Made by a program: the position numbers and the translations under genes | Assembly: GCA_030686995.1 (NCBI GenBank) | Contig: CM060687.1 | Location: 167,324,090 to 167,388,089 of the forward strand | Direction of reading: 5' to 3' | DNA length: 64,000 nt | Source of the DNA: Artemisia argyi | Lineage: Eukaryota; Streptophyta; Magnoliopsida; Asterales; Asteraceae | The notes under the pieces: model-generated | What the model saw: only the letters and a program-made list of their open reading frames with translations | Database searches by the model: none | Told to the model about the DNA's origin: nothing | Part shown: positions 32,470-43,600 of the stretch, one piece after another | How the letters are laid out: every line of letters starts with the position of its first letter | How positions within the stretch are numbered: position 1 is the first letter of the stretch

Positions 32470-35160
32470 AGTCATTGCTGACTTGAGTCTGCCTTGTGGA
32501 TCATTAGTAACAGGCCATGTAGATGTTTTAGATCCACCATTGTTCTTGGGCCTGTAATACATATTAGGTCCCTTCTTAGTCCAAGAACAACCTGCTGAGG
32601 GCTTCACAGCAGTATTCCATTTCCCACCACCATTATTCAATGAGTCAAAGTGATTAGGCCAATAATCATTATAAAAGAAAGAACTAGTAGGTCTGACATA
32701 TGGTCTAGTACTGGTTTTTCTCCAGGAAAAATGAGTTTCAGCAGAATTAGGTTTCTGCTGATGTGGAACAAAAGATGGTATGTCGTGAACATTTTTCCAC
32801 AATTGCCTAGATTTTCTTTGACTAACACCTGCACCCATTCTTTGCTCATGATATGTACAATCCTTAATCAAGTGATATTTACTTCCACACACAAAACACT
32901 TCTTCTGTTTAGAAGATTTATTCAAACCAAAAGAATTTCCATAACATGAAAAAGTATTCAAATCATCATGACAAACAGAATTGTTTTTAACAAAGCCAAA
33001 AGTATTATTATGCAAAGAATTGAAAAACAAGTCTTCAGTAGAAACTGTCTTGTGATCAGCAGCAACTCTAGAAGGCTTGTGGGGAGTCTTGGGTGATATC
33101 TTTGGTGTGGTCTTGGGCATGGTCTTGGGCAGGTCAGACTTCTCACTTGAATCACAGCTGGCAAATGAGGTAGACCCTTCATCAGAAGACTTGTCACTGT
33201 CACAACAAGAGACAAAGTCAGTAGATTTAACACTAGGGTCTGGCAAGTCAGTTGACTTTTTGCCATAGAGATGGTGTGATCCATCAAAGTCACTAGGTTT
33301 GGATAGGTCAATAGGCATATGTTCCCCTCTTATAGGTCCAGGGACAGCATGTAAGTGACCTTCTTTGACAAAGTTAGCTAAACCTGCAGGTGTGGATTTA
33401 CCTAGGTCATTCTTAGCCTCTAAACCAACATATTTTTGAAATCCCAAACCTATTTTAGAGTTCACAGCTTGACTACCATAAAGTTCCCTCGCAAGATTAT
33501 CACCTGACATTTGCCATTGTTTACCTCTAGCTATTTCTTTGTCTAATTTAACTTGTAAATTTTGGTTTTCATTTTCCAAATTAGACTTCTCTTTTTCAGT
33601 ACGTTTTAATTCTATCTTAGCAATTTCTAAATCACTTTCTAGAACTCTTATTTTTTCATCATATTTAACTTGATTCTTTTGAAACCATACTTTTTGTTTC
33701 TCTAGAGTTTTTAAAGCCAATTTATAAGACTCTACCTCTATATAACATTCATTGTACTTAGGTTTCAATTCATCAAATTCCTTTTTAAGTTCATTGTATC
33801 TTACACTACATCCAAACACACAATTGTGTACCTGAGAGATTCCCATCAAGGAGACTTGCTCCTTCTTGTCTTCTGAAGGTGTAAATGCCAGTAGATTCAC
33901 TTGTGAAGAAGTAGCAGCTTCCTCTCCAGCAGGTTCATGATCACCCCAATCAATTTGGTGATCCAGAGTCACCATTGCCTTTGAAGGTACAGTCTTGGTA
34001 TTCCCTGCTTCCAGTGGATAAGAACCATATCTAACTTCATCTCCAGCCTTTCTATCTTTGCATTCCCTTGAAAAATGTCCCACTTGACCACAAGTATAGC
34101 ATTTAACCTTCCTTCTATCAAACCTTGCAGCTTCTTTGCCATTAAAACCAAACTTCCTTCCAGACTTGGCTTCAAACCTTCTGATGTTCATAGAGATCAT
34201 TGCAAGCTCCCATTTCAAGTGCATCTCCTCCATTTCCAATGGATCTACCTGTTCAAAGTCCTCATAAGCAATAAACTGCTGAGGTTCATATTCAGCCACA
34301 AATGAATGAATAAGATCCTCCAACACATTACTTGATCTTGATTTAGGAGTAGATTGATTATGAGTTTGAGAAGATGCTCCAGATGTATATGAACTTGAAG
34401 CTTGATGCACAGGTTTTGTAGAAGCACCAACAAATGCAGAATGAGTAGATGGACGAATAGGACTTCTAACATCAGGCTCAAGTGATTTGAGCTTGTTGTA
34501 GAGATCATCAAAGGAGATTAAGTCCAAGCCACCCTTTGTTTTGATAGCAATACTGACTTGCAACCAAGATGGTGGCAAAGATCTCAGAAACTTAGCATTG
34601 CAGTCCTCATTGTCAGGTCTAGCCTTCAACTGATTAAGTTGACTCAAGATCCGATGAAACCTGTCATAACCTTTATGAATTCCCTCTTCTTCAGATATCT
34701 GAAATTCTTGGAATTTCTGCTTCAGCAAAGATTTCTGCAACCTTCTTGATTCCTCATTCCCACCAAATCTTGCTTTTATAGCCATCCAAATATCCTTGGC
34801 ATCCTCCATAAAATGGAAGTCACCCATATGATCATCTGGTATTGCTTGGAGCAAAATAGTTCTGACTTTACTTTCCCTCTGCACAGCCAGAATCTCTTCA
34901 GCAGTTTTGGGAGCTACAATTGTCACAACTCCATCAGCATCAGTAACATGCTTCTTTAAGCTATTCCCCTTCTTAACAATCTCCCATAAATTCCAATCTA
35001 CGTTTGTGATCCAGTTCTGCATTTTCATGGACCACAAGTGATATTCTTCAGCATTCTTCAAGTATGGAAACTTAGCATTACTGTTAGAGAGGCTGAGTTG
35101 TTGAAGAGAAGTGGTGTTAATGTTTTGAGTTGTATCAGTATCATCATCAGATCCAGGCAT
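32467..35160 (-). CDS. gag: Copia gag, unusually long, with two zinc knuckles
   Basis: The first ATG in frame is at 35160 (MPGSDDDTDTTQ), giving 897 residues; the frame is open up to the primer site, but no earlier ATG exists. The N-terminal capsid-like region (KFPYLKNAEEYHLWSMKM, WMAIKARFGGNEESRRLQ) is typical of Copia gag. A CCHC zinc knuckle CYTCGQVGHFSREC is at 354-367. A long coiled coil (about 454-549) follows, then Ser/Pro-rich sequence and a second CCHC box CFVCGSKYHLIKDC at 755-768. Ordinary Copia gags are 300-450 residues with one knuckle; the extension is a Sirevirus-like trait. It ends at TGA 32467 just before the splice-like junction. Confidence 0.9.
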   Translation of the reverse strand: MPGSDDDTDTTQNINTTSLQQLSLSNSNAKFPYLKNAEEYHLWSMKMQNWITNVDWNLWEIVKKGNSLKKHVTDADGVVTIVAPKTAEEILAVQRESKVRTILLQAIPDDHMGDFHFMEDAKDIWMAIKARFGGNEESRRLQKSLLKQKFQEFQISEEEGIHKGYDRFHRILSQLNQLKARPDNEDCNAKFLRSLPPSWLQVSIAIKTKGGLDLISFDDLYNKLKSLEPDVRSPIRPSTHSAFVGASTKPVHQASSSYTSGASSQTHNQSTPKSRSSNVLEDLIHSFVAEYEPQQFIAYEDFEQVDPLEMEEMHLKWELAMISMNIRRFEAKSGRKFGFNGKEAARFDRRKVKCYTCGQVGHFSRECKDRKAGDEVRYGSYPLEAGNTKTVPSKAMVTLDHQIDWGDHEPAGEEAATSSQVNLLAFTPSEDKKEQVSLMGISQVHNCVFGCSVRYNELKKEFDELKPKYNECYIEVESYKLALKTLEKQKVWFQKNQVKYDEKIRVLESDLEIAKIELKRTEKEKSNLENENQNLQVKLDKEIARGKQWQMSGDNLARELYGSQAVNSKIGLGFQKYVGLEAKNDLGKSTPAGLANFVKEGHLHAVPGPIRGEHMPIDLSKPSDFDGSHHLYGKKSTDLPDPSVKSTDFVSCCDSDKSSDEGSTSFASCDSSEKSDLPKTMPKTTPKISPKTPHKPSRVAADHKTVSTEDLFFNSLHNNTFGFVKNNSVCHDDLNTFSCYGNSFGLNKSSKQKKCFVCGSKYHLIKDCTYHEQRMGAGVSQRKSRQLWKNVHDIPSFVPHQQKPNSAETHFSWRKTSTRPYVRPTSSFFYNDYWPNHFDSLNNGGGKWNTAVKPSAGCSWTKKGPNMYYRPKNNGGSKTSTWPVTNDPQGRLKSAMT

Positions 35161-35225
35161 GGTTGTTGATTTGTTTGAAAAGGTGTAAGATTTGTTTTTC
35201 TTAGTATGGCAGAGACTCTCTCGAG

Positions 35226-35237
35226 GCTCTGATACCA
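35226..35237 (-). other. Primer binding site of the Copia element
   Basis: Sense-strand TGGTATCAGAGC, complementary to the initiator tRNA-Met 3' end, two bases inside the 5' LTR. Confidence 0.95.
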
Positions 35238-35239
35238 CT

Positions 35240-35719
35240 TGTTGAACTATAGACCTTGATAGATCTACTTGAGCACTCTAGAATCGTTAGTAATGTCACT
35301 GTAATCAATAACACACTAATAGACAATCCCTGCAATTTGTATTTATAAAGCGGAAACAAAACACAAGTTTGATACTAAGAATTCTCGATCCTCTATGGAT
35401 CTTTTAATTATAATAAGAGTTTTTCTAAAAGTTATTCAATACATAAACCGTGTGTTCCTTTTATACTCAAGGAACCCTAAACCGTTTCTCAAGAAACGTA
35501 TCTTCTAAAAGTTCTAAAAGATATGCATTATCACTTCCTAAATAAACTCATGCATATCCAAACTACATTACATAAAACACGGAAATACTACATCCGCAGA
35601 AACTAATAAAGCTGAACTATGTCTTCAGCAGATACACTGCTTCAGCAGAAACCAACTCTTCAGCAGAATCCTTTCAGCAGAAACAGCAGCAGAATTCTTT
35701 CTACACAGAATTCCCAACA
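35240..35719 (-). repeat. 5' LTR (promoter LTR) of the Copia element
   Basis: 480 bp, one base different from the 3' LTR. It carries the TATA-like 'tttataaatac' on the sense strand (about 35350-35339), so transcription should start near 35310, leaving a short R-U5. U3 holds three exact TTCTGCTGAA repeats (on the plus strand at 35641, 35659 and 35673) and further partial ones. Confidence 0.95.
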
Positions 35720-35724
35720 AATGG

Positions 35725-36650
35725 AATGCTTGGATTAAACACATGTGATGGTATATAGAAGAGATGAGATGAACAATTGAGATGTGTTGTAATTTGAACT
35801 CAATGGCTATGATCAAAGAAGCATCCTTTGGAATTCAAACAATTGGCATGTGGAAAATATGGAGGGTTTAGATGTGTTGTAAGGGAATGGATGGTTTAGA
35901 TGTAGTGTGTAAGGGAATATGTAAGAGTGTAAGAGATTGTGTAAGAGAATATTTGATTTGGATATGATTGGATTTGTCTTTTGTAGAAATGAGATTAAGA
36001 GAAGATTAAGAAGTAATCTAATTGTCATTAAGAAGAAAAGGTTTAGACAATTAAGATTATAAGTTGAGAAAATCATAGGTTACTTATTAGTTCAAGTAAC
36101 ACAACGTCGAGAATCCATAGTTTCATATCTCGTGACTTTCCACGACTCGACGTTCTCAACTAATACCTTGGTTCAAACAAGTTAAGTGCTTTGCCTTAAT
36201 GTAAAGCATAACCCAAGTGGGAAAGGATGCGTTTACGCAAAGTGACCTTTGACTTAGTTTGACCAATAAGGGAGTAAACCCATTACGTAATTAGAGAAGA
36301 CGTAAGCACGGGATATGAGCATATGGATGCATCAACACGATGTTACGTGAAATATACAAGCTCCCTAAGTTTAGAAAAGCCTTGGCGAGAGGCGATAGTT
36401 AGAAAACATGAGTTGGCGTTTTCCCGTAAATAGGTACTTTAAAAGTAGGATCTCTCAAGTCTCAAAACTTGTTTCGAGTGTTCTCAATTAAGCACATAAC
36501 ATATTCATACCTGTATTGAAAGATCCACATTTGTCGGGTAAGGGGAAAGACGACTTTCAAAATTCGCCCGGAGCCATACAGTGTCCTGGCGCGTCACCCG
36601 CGTGTTGATGCACGGGCAGCGCGCCAGGAGCAGACATTGGCTCCGGCGAT
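35725..36650. repeat. Older repeat / LTR-like sequence, right of the Copia element
   Basis: Continuation of the 23700-25074 repeat. The degenerate tandem phrases ('gagatgtgttgtaa', 'ggctatgatcaaag', 'caattggcatgtgg') carry on for about 200 bp, followed by TA-rich sequence and a GC-rich motif at 36586-36629 that resembles the one at 24515-24546 with an insertion. No coding frame is convincing. Confidence 0.45.
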
Positions 36651-37703
36651 TTTGAGCTAACGTTTGTTATTTTATGTGTTTCGATGGTTTATTTGTCATC
36701 ATTAAAACAATAAGAGATCTTGATCATGTTGCCTCAACAATAAGTTTCCCCACTTCATTCTTTCCAAGAACGAGCAAAGGATGCAGGGTTACCCCTTGAT
36801 CTCCCCTATTGTCCAGCCTCCTACTCCGTTCCCATTGTTTTCTTTTGTTTGATTCCCTTTCAGTCTTGACTAGAGTCCTGTCATGAACGCCTTCGAACCC
36901 AACCGCCCTTCCTCCTGACCATCGAATGCTCAGAGATCCCACCCTCAAGGCGGGGGTTGTCTCGTGAGCACGAGAAAGCCTAGGTCTACCTATATCTATC
37001 TATCGTACTCCTTGTTAGAGTAATCTAGCTCTGCTCGAACCCTTCATTATGTGTCTGCCTCATTCGTTCCCTCATCGAGTACTAAAAGGCTTTGAAATTG
37101 GCCTATGTGAAAGCAAGACTAATCACTAGTTCATGATTAGCCGAAGTAGAGGCATGATTCGTAGGCGGGGTTTCGTGTTGAGATTTGGTGGCAAAGGTTG
37201 AGGTAGTTATGGGTGGTATGTCATTTGTGTTTGGGATTGGTAAAGGAGTTAAGGTCGTGAAACCCGCGCAGGGGGGGTGTATCTTTTCTTACGTTATTCA
37301 TGTCGAATAATAGATGGTGGTTGCTATAACAGACTTGGAAATAACGAGACTTATAGTAGCGGTCGCACAGATGGCGCCACTGATTGTGCAATAAAATTCC
37401 ACTATTAGGCTTTGCAATGATGATTGGAGGATATAGGAATGTGTGACGACTGCCAAGTTGTTGGTAACCTGAAAATAAGACAACCAATGACACTACTTTA
37501 AGTGAAGCGCAATGGTAGGACCCTGCGAATCACCTCCGTGTGAGAGTAAGTATGTGGTGATGATTGTTTTGAGTGCTAAAGTGTGGAATGAGATTGTTGA
37601 GAACTTAATCAAATCTGAATCCATGCCATGTTATTTATAATGGATGGAAATAGGCTCAACAAGCCTTCTGAACTTAAAATGGATATCAAGGGTATGTCAT
37701 ATG
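36651..37703. other. Intergenic, repeat-like, no gene recognised
   Basis: Moderately GC-balanced sequence with short frames (36724-36948, 37221-37493) that match no family I know. It may be more retroelement debris. Confidence 0.4.
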
Positions 37704-37711
37704 ATTTTAGA

Positions 37712-38144
37712 CAGAGGCGAAACTTGAACGTTTTTGTTGGGGGGCCAAAGTTATTGCGACTTAAAAGTAACTTTTCTTTCGAAACTTTAAACCAACTGCT
37801 CAAAGCATTGCCCAATGTAATAAAAATACCGGTACAACAAAATATAGTTTAAGAGAACAAATTTAAAGGAGTTATTGAAAATTCGAGATTCTCATGTATT
37901 TGAACTCTTCAAACACTTATAATTTACAAACTTTTAAAGATTACGCATGTTAAACTTCAATAGTTAAATATCACATATAGTTGTACTTTTGTTTTTTTCA
38001 TTAGTTTTCTGCAAGTGACATAGCTAGTGTTCTATGTTTTGTTGCTTTTCTAAAATTTCCTTGTAAGATACATATAATGAATTAATGACTCAAACTTTTG
38101 GGGAGGCCACAACCCCTCCTAGCCACCATGAAGTTTCGCCCATG
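37712..38144. mobile_element. Non-autonomous hAT-like transposon
   Basis: The left end CAGAGGCGAAACTTGAACG mirrors the reversed right end CATGGGCGAAACTTCATGG. An exact 8-bp duplication ATTTTAGA lies at 37704-37711 and 38145-38152. It is 433 bp with no transposase. The termini share the CAGRGGCG start with the element at 6539-7401, so both may belong to related hAT families. Confidence 0.85.
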
Positions 38145-38415
38145 ATTTTAGATCGCTGGGTGTTGTGTCCCATGTCCCTATTTTGGCGTGGAAGCCTTGA
38201 CTATGTATGAATCGTATCTTTGAAGGGCATACCTCGAGAGGTGTTGGGCTTTGATTGACGACGTTTCAATGTGGTAATCATGATTCTGAATGGCTTTACG
38301 CCAAAAGAAATTTTATGAGGTCTTTGAAGTCATTTGAAATGTGATATATGAAGTCGAACTGCTCGAAAGGTACATCATCAATTATAAAAAAGGAGTTGAT
38401 TTGCACACTTTATTA

Positions 38416-38735
38416 TAGGGGTAAGCAACGGGTCAAAACCACCCCAACCCGACCTGATCAGAAAAAACTGAAACCTGAAACTCAGGAAAAACCCAAACCG
38501 AAATAGAAACCAAAACCGAAATTACTCGGTTTTTCTTAGTTCGGTTATGTTTCAGTTCGGTTTTTGTTGGCTTTTCTCGGTTTTTTACTCGAATCGAATC
38601 GACCCGACCCGAAACTTGGTAAAAACCTAAAGCGAGTTAGAACTGAGTTTTGTCGGTTCGGTTTCGGTTGACTCGATTTTGTCGGGTTTCTCAGTTCGGT
38701 TCGAATTTAATTCGGTTTTGCTCACCCCTACTTCA
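38416..38735. repeat. CGGTT-rich dispersed repeat
   Basis: Starts 'aggggtaagcaacgg', ends 'ttgctcacccctac', so the ends are partly inverted; the interior is dominated by CGGTTTT/AAACCG words. No target duplication was found (flanks differ), so its class is open. Confidence 0.4.
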
Positions 38736-38962
38736 ATGTATACGTAAGTAAACATTTTGTAATATATATACAAGTGTTTAATACAATTATTAGAGTGTGT
38801 CAATCAATTTTTAAAGTGTGCAAATCAACTCCCTTATCAAACAATCGACAAAAATACATAGTTTGATTTTTAAGTACTTATACATTTGTGTCAAATGTCG
38901 TACATTATAATACAAGTTAATAATGCATACAAATACAAACTATAGCGATTGCCAAAGCGAGA

Positions 38963-39250
38963 GGTTATTCTCACCCCCTAAATTACAAGTGTCACCCCTT
39001 AATATTTTTCTATTTATTTATTTATTTACTTTTATTTTATTTATTTTTATAATTTTGTTTATATTAAAAAAATATAAACTTGAAAGTAAGGAATAAAAAA
39101 TATAAAATTTAATAAGTCAAAAGCTTAAAACTGACAGAAAACACAAAACAAAAACCGGTAAAAAAACTCTTGTACTATAAACTGGGAGACAAAAGGAATC
39201 CTTTTGTACCTTTACCCCTTATGTCACATCTAAGGGGATTATGTATAACC
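38963..39250 (+). repeat. Dispersed repeat family, copy 1
   Basis: Shares with 41790-42085 and 48050-48395 a core of about 130 bp: 'ttatttttataattttgttt', then an 'aactataaacctgaaagt' word, 'ataaagtttaataagtc', 'ctgtcagaaa' and 'acagaacagaaac'. In this copy the ends read 'ggttattct' and '...gtataacc', an inverted hint of a MITE. All three copies lie in the same direction. Confidence 0.6.
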
Positions 39251-39642
39251 AAGGTTATAAATATTGTGAAGCGTGACGTAGCGGCATAACAAGCCTCAAG
39301 CTTTAGCGTGAGGTGTTGCGTCATACCGTTTTTAAGGCGTGATTCAAAGCGGCAAAAAACATTTATAGAGTTGTCAATATTAGTTAGCTAATAGGCTTAA
39401 AACTCAGTTATGAATTTACTAAACCCGAACAAATCTTTGTAAATAAGCTCAAGTCTAATAAATCTAAAAAAAAAAAAAAAATCTTAAAAGCTTAAAAAAA
39501 AAGGCGCCACGCCTTGAGCTATAGCGCAATTTATCACGCTTTATTGCACGCTACGCCTAGAGACGACTCCTTGACCTGTTTCGTAACATAGAAGACACGC
39601 CTCGCGCTATGATGCTGCTATAGTGCACTATTTAAAATCCTG
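39251..39642. mobile_element. Mutator-like foldback element, copy A
   Basis: The left 'aaggttataaatattgtgaa' and the reversed right 'aggattttaaatagtgcact' are related termini, and the interior carries GC-rich words ('gttacgaaacaggtcaagg' when reversed, 'ctatagcgc') shared with 46910-47580. The flanks share GTATAAC (7 of a 9-bp window). The stronger copy at 46910 supports the class. Confidence 0.55.
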
Positions 39643-39677
39643 CGTATAACACAACCCTTGCCCAAAACGATACCATT

Positions 39678-39785
<108 letters not shown>

Positions 39786-39816
39786 TTTCGTAATGCAAAT
39801 GCATAGTAGTATAGTA

Positions 39817-40013
39817 CTCCCTCCGTCTCATATTAAATGTCCACAATAAAATCTTTGAATGTACCAAATTAAGTGTCCACTTGTACCTTTCAACCAATAA
39901 GATAAGAGTTTAGTGGGTAAAAGTAATATTTGATTGGTGGAGAGTTTAGTTAGTGGAATCTCCTAAAACTTTGTGCATTATTAAAGTGGACACTTAATAT
40001 AGGACGGATGTAG
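39817..40013. mobile_element. Stowaway MITE upstream of the hydrolase gene
   Basis: Left terminus CTCCCTCCGTCTCATATTAA; the reversed right terminus is CTACATCCGTCCTATATTAA; TA on both sides. 197 bp, about 600 bp upstream of the hydrolase start codon. Confidence 0.85.
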
Positions 40014-40031
40014 TACTAAACTAAACTCGTA

Positions 40032-40228
40032 CTCCATCCGTCTCAAATTAATAGCTCATATTTCCTTATTTGAATGTCTCAAAATAATTGTTTATCTTCG
40101 TTTTTAAGTAAAAATTAGATAATTTAGTGTGGGAATATTCTATTTGAGTGATTAAAAATTAAAGTGGCCTCACTTTTATTAAACTTTGTAATTATTGTCT
40201 TCTGACAATAATTTTGAGATTGAGGGAG
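40032..40228. mobile_element. Second Stowaway MITE, adjacent
   Basis: Left CTCCATCCGTCTCAAATTAA, reversed right CTCCCTCAATCTCAAAATTA, TA flanks. It lies only 18 bp from the previous MITE and belongs to a different subfamily. Confidence 0.8.
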
Positions 40229-40520
40229 TAATTTTTTTTACTTTCTTATTTATTTATGTTTTTCTCTTGGCAAACGTAAATATTATATTGATTGAAAATG
40301 AAGTTACAATTGAGTTTGGCAAGATGTCTTTGCCAGTTGCCACAATGAACCACACTAGTACACTACTACTAAACTACTTCCCATAGTCAAACAATGAATC
40401 ATAACTCTTTCAACTTATTACATTCTGTCCCCACCTCCTCACACACACACACACTAACCGGAAAATTCCACCGTAAAACACACACACTACACCATTTCAA
40501 AAACCCTTCAAAACCCATCA

Positions 40521-40530
40521 TTTATATCCA
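40521..40530 (+). promoter_or_regulatory. TATA box of the hydrolase gene
   Basis: 'tttatatcca' lies about 100 bp before the start codon after CA-rich promoter sequence. A start of transcription near 40550 would put two small upstream ATGs in the leader. Confidence 0.5.
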
Positions 40531-40576
40531 AACCCCATCAAAACCCTTCTCCCATTTTGCTTAAAACCCTATTTTC

Positions 40577-40609
40577 ATGCACATAAAACCCATCACCATG
40601 CATTCATGA
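40577..40609 (+). CDS. Upstream ORF in the hydrolase leader
   Basis: ATG at 40577 opens a 10-codon peptide ending at TGA 40607-40609. A further ATG at 40606 starts a different frame that overlaps the main start at 40622. If the TATA box at 40521 is used, both would be in the mRNA and could lower translation of the main ORF. No conservation evidence is available. Confidence 0.4.
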   Translation: MHIKPITMHS

Positions 40610-40621
40610 ATAAGTCAGTGA

Positions 40622-43600
40622 ATGGGTTGCTTTTTATCTCATCTTGTTGCAAAGTTTGCATTCTTTCCACCATCTCCACCAACTTACCAAATAAAGAAAG
40701 TTGATGATGGAAAACATATTGCAGTCTACTCATCTTCTGGCATACCACTTGATGCTGAAGGTGGTGGTGATGGATGCTCAGTTGATGTGTTGTCACTAGA
40801 TACTAAAAGAGGGAATAAGATTGTTGCTTTCTATTTAAGGAATCCTTATGCAAGATTGACATTGTTGTATTCTCATGGGAATGCTGCTGATTTGGGTCAG
40901 TTGTTTGACTTGTTTGTGCAACTTAAAGCTAATCTTAGAGTTAATCTTATGGGGTATGTTTCTTTTTTCTTTTGGTTTTTTACAAATTTGTGCAACTTTA
41001 AGCTAATATGTGTATTTAAAGTGGATAAGCTTACTTTTTCGGCTATTAAGCTTGTGATAATTGATAGGGTTTTTGTTTAAGTTTAGATATAGCTTATCAG
41101 CTTATATGATTTCTGCTTATATTTCGTAAGCTCATATTTTCTCGCTTATTTTCTAGCTAAGGGTTTTGTTATGATTTAAAGATAGAAAAGTAAGCTCATA
41201 AACCGAAAAATAAGCCCAGATAAATGAACTTATAAAATTTAATCCGAAAGTATATAAGCTCATGTATAAGCTTTAACAAACACCCCTATATCCATAAGCT
41301 ATGGTTGATTCAAAAAAGTGAGCTAATGGGTTGTTTCAAATTTTAATAAGCCAATGCAAACACCCCTTTTATCTTTATGGGTTTTTATTTGTCTCTATTG
41401 ATTTTCCAAATTCTTTGGGTGGTTGGGATTTTGTGTTGAAAGTATAATTAATAGGCATTATGGTTTCAAGATAATTGATTATTTAGGCTGTTAAAGTGGG
41501 TGCAATAAATTTGATTCCAACTATCTAATTATATGTATTTTATAAGGGGAATATATTAGCTACAATTTTTTTTTTTTTTTTTTTTAGCTAACTGACTACT
41601 TATGTTATGTAGGTTCTGATTCATTGCTAATTTTTTATTTTTTTTTAAGTATTGTAGTCAATTGTGTACAAAAATTTTGTGTGTGTGTGTGAAATTTATA
41701 CAGTACTTTTTTACTTTATTAAGTTCATGTGCTTATTGACATGTTGTTTGATGTGACAGGAGTTTGGTTTGGTTTGGTTTTATTTTGGGGGCAGTTATAA
41801 GGACGGGGGTTTGTTTTTTATTCTAACGGGGGTATGCCTTTTTTGGCGTTTTGTGACGTTTTTTTTTTTTTTTATTTTTTTTTTATTTTTATAATTTTGT
41901 TTATATCAAAAAGCTATAAACCTGAAAGTGCGGAACAAAAAATATAAAGTTTAATAAGTCAAACTGTTAAAACTGTCAGAAATACAGAACAGAAACTGGG
42001 CTGCGCTGGGAAAAAAGGGGACAAAAGTGGGGGACAAGTGGGCAGGGCTAGGGGTAGACCCCGTTAATATAGGGGTCCTCTTTATTTTTGTTCATTGGAT
42101 ATGCATTGATATGATATGAATGCATTAATAAATAGTTGTAAGTGTGAATTGTCCTCTCGCACGAGGGGTTGGTGAAGTGCACACTTTTACCTTTTTTTTC
42201 CTGCCAAAGTTTTCACCTTTCTTATCTCTCTCTAGGTTTTGTGTATCTTGTCTCAAAAAGTTAAAATATTTGTGCTTTTCTTGCCAAGATTAAGAGAAAT
42301 GTTTTTAGTTTTTTACAATAATGTCACCTTTAGAAGTTACTGTTGTATTGCCATTTTGCAAACTGACTATCTGATTACCGCATGGTGATACACAGTTGAG
42401 TGTTAGAAAGTTAAATAAAAATGTTTACTTTTTGTTCTGCCATAAATGATAAAGTTGTTTCAATATTTCATTTGCATTTGCTAGGTCGATTTCCATATAA
42501 CCACAATAGTTTTTCTTTAAAAATTACTCATTTCGTCCTAAATTTATAGTCCATGTTTTCTTTTAGGTTATTACTACAAACTTCAAAGAAATAGTTCAAA
42601 GTTATTTACGGGTAAAAATGTCATTGTGCAAAAAGTAAGACCGGGGAAATTAGTAATGATTATGTTTTTCTTTAAACGTGTGTTTTTTGTCGGTGAACAA
42701 TTATTTTGAGACGAAGGGCCTATTGTTTCAATGTCATTTTGCAACTTGAGTATCTTATCTGATTATTGCGTTTCAACTGGGTGTTTGGATGAAAGTGATC
42801 TGATTTTTGTATTATTTTAGTGAGTTAAACTTATTTTATAGGTGAAAGAGTAATTAAAGTTGAAAAAGGAAAGCTCTTACACCTCCTTTTTTTCAAAACT
42901 TCACTGTTATTTTTGCCAGTAAAGTGAACATGTTTTACTGATAAATTACCTGAATAAAGAAGGAACAAAAAACCAAGAAATATAAACAGATGAATTTTGA
43001 TAGAGATAGTGGTCTTTGTGCAGTGTGATTCTCTGCCAAATGGGGTACTAAAATTTCCATTTACTTACTACTATCTCTTTTATCAATTATTTGTTTACTT
43101 TTAACATTTTATGATTTGTAACATCTAAAAGATTGAAAGTAACTCAATAAATTGCGTTAAGTGTGTTTCGACGTCATGTAAATTGATTATATGTACTTTT
43201 GAAGTCGCCAATAAGTGTTTGGATATAATGATTTCTGTTAATCTATCATAAAATTACCTGAATATAATTCTTGATCTCGTGATGATCACTTTAGAGATGC
43301 ACGCCCAAGGACATCCTTGGTTGTACGTGTTGTTGCTTGTCCGTTAGTTATCTTTATTTGCTTTATCAATCTCTTTTTTCCAGTTGTTTTTTTACCTTCT
43401 TGTGTTATTTCATATATAGTACTAATCCACTTCCTAAAAATATGGCTTTTTAAAAAGGTGTTTTGGTTAATTGTAATTATTGCTAAGTAAGGGACAACTT
43501 AATAATCAAAAGTTAGCTAATAGGAATCAGTTTTAGGGTGCAACAATTCAATTTTGGCGGCTTCTTTTGCTGACTTAATGGCGACATCTTATGATTGATG

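Larger units (their letters stand above)
25075..35724 (-). mobile_element. Complete Copia (Sirevirus-like) LTR retrotransposon
   Basis: Everything needed for a Copia element is present on the minus strand: two 480-bp LTRs (25080-25559, 35240-35719) with TGTTGG...CAACA ends, an AATGG target duplication on each side (25075-25079, 35720-35724), a tRNA-Met primer site, gag, a pol with protease, integrase, reverse transcriptase and RNase H in the Copia order, a third long ORF after pol, and a polypurine tract at the 3' LTR. The LTRs differ at one base (25176 C, 35336 T). The very long gag, the C-terminal pol motif AFDGPRF and the extra 3' ORF point to the Sirevirus lineage; its usually longer LTRs are a mismatch. 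It could be recently active. Confidence 0.95.

Noticed and set aside
32467..35238. gag starting at 35238
   Set aside because: The codon there is GTG inside the primer-site region; the first in-frame ATG is 35160.
36724..36948. 74-residue Arg-rich ORF (-)
   Set aside because: Composition typical of chance translation of repeat DNA; no relatives recognised.
38416..38735. hAT element with 8-bp duplication
   Set aside because: Ends are similar but the flanking eight bases do not match.
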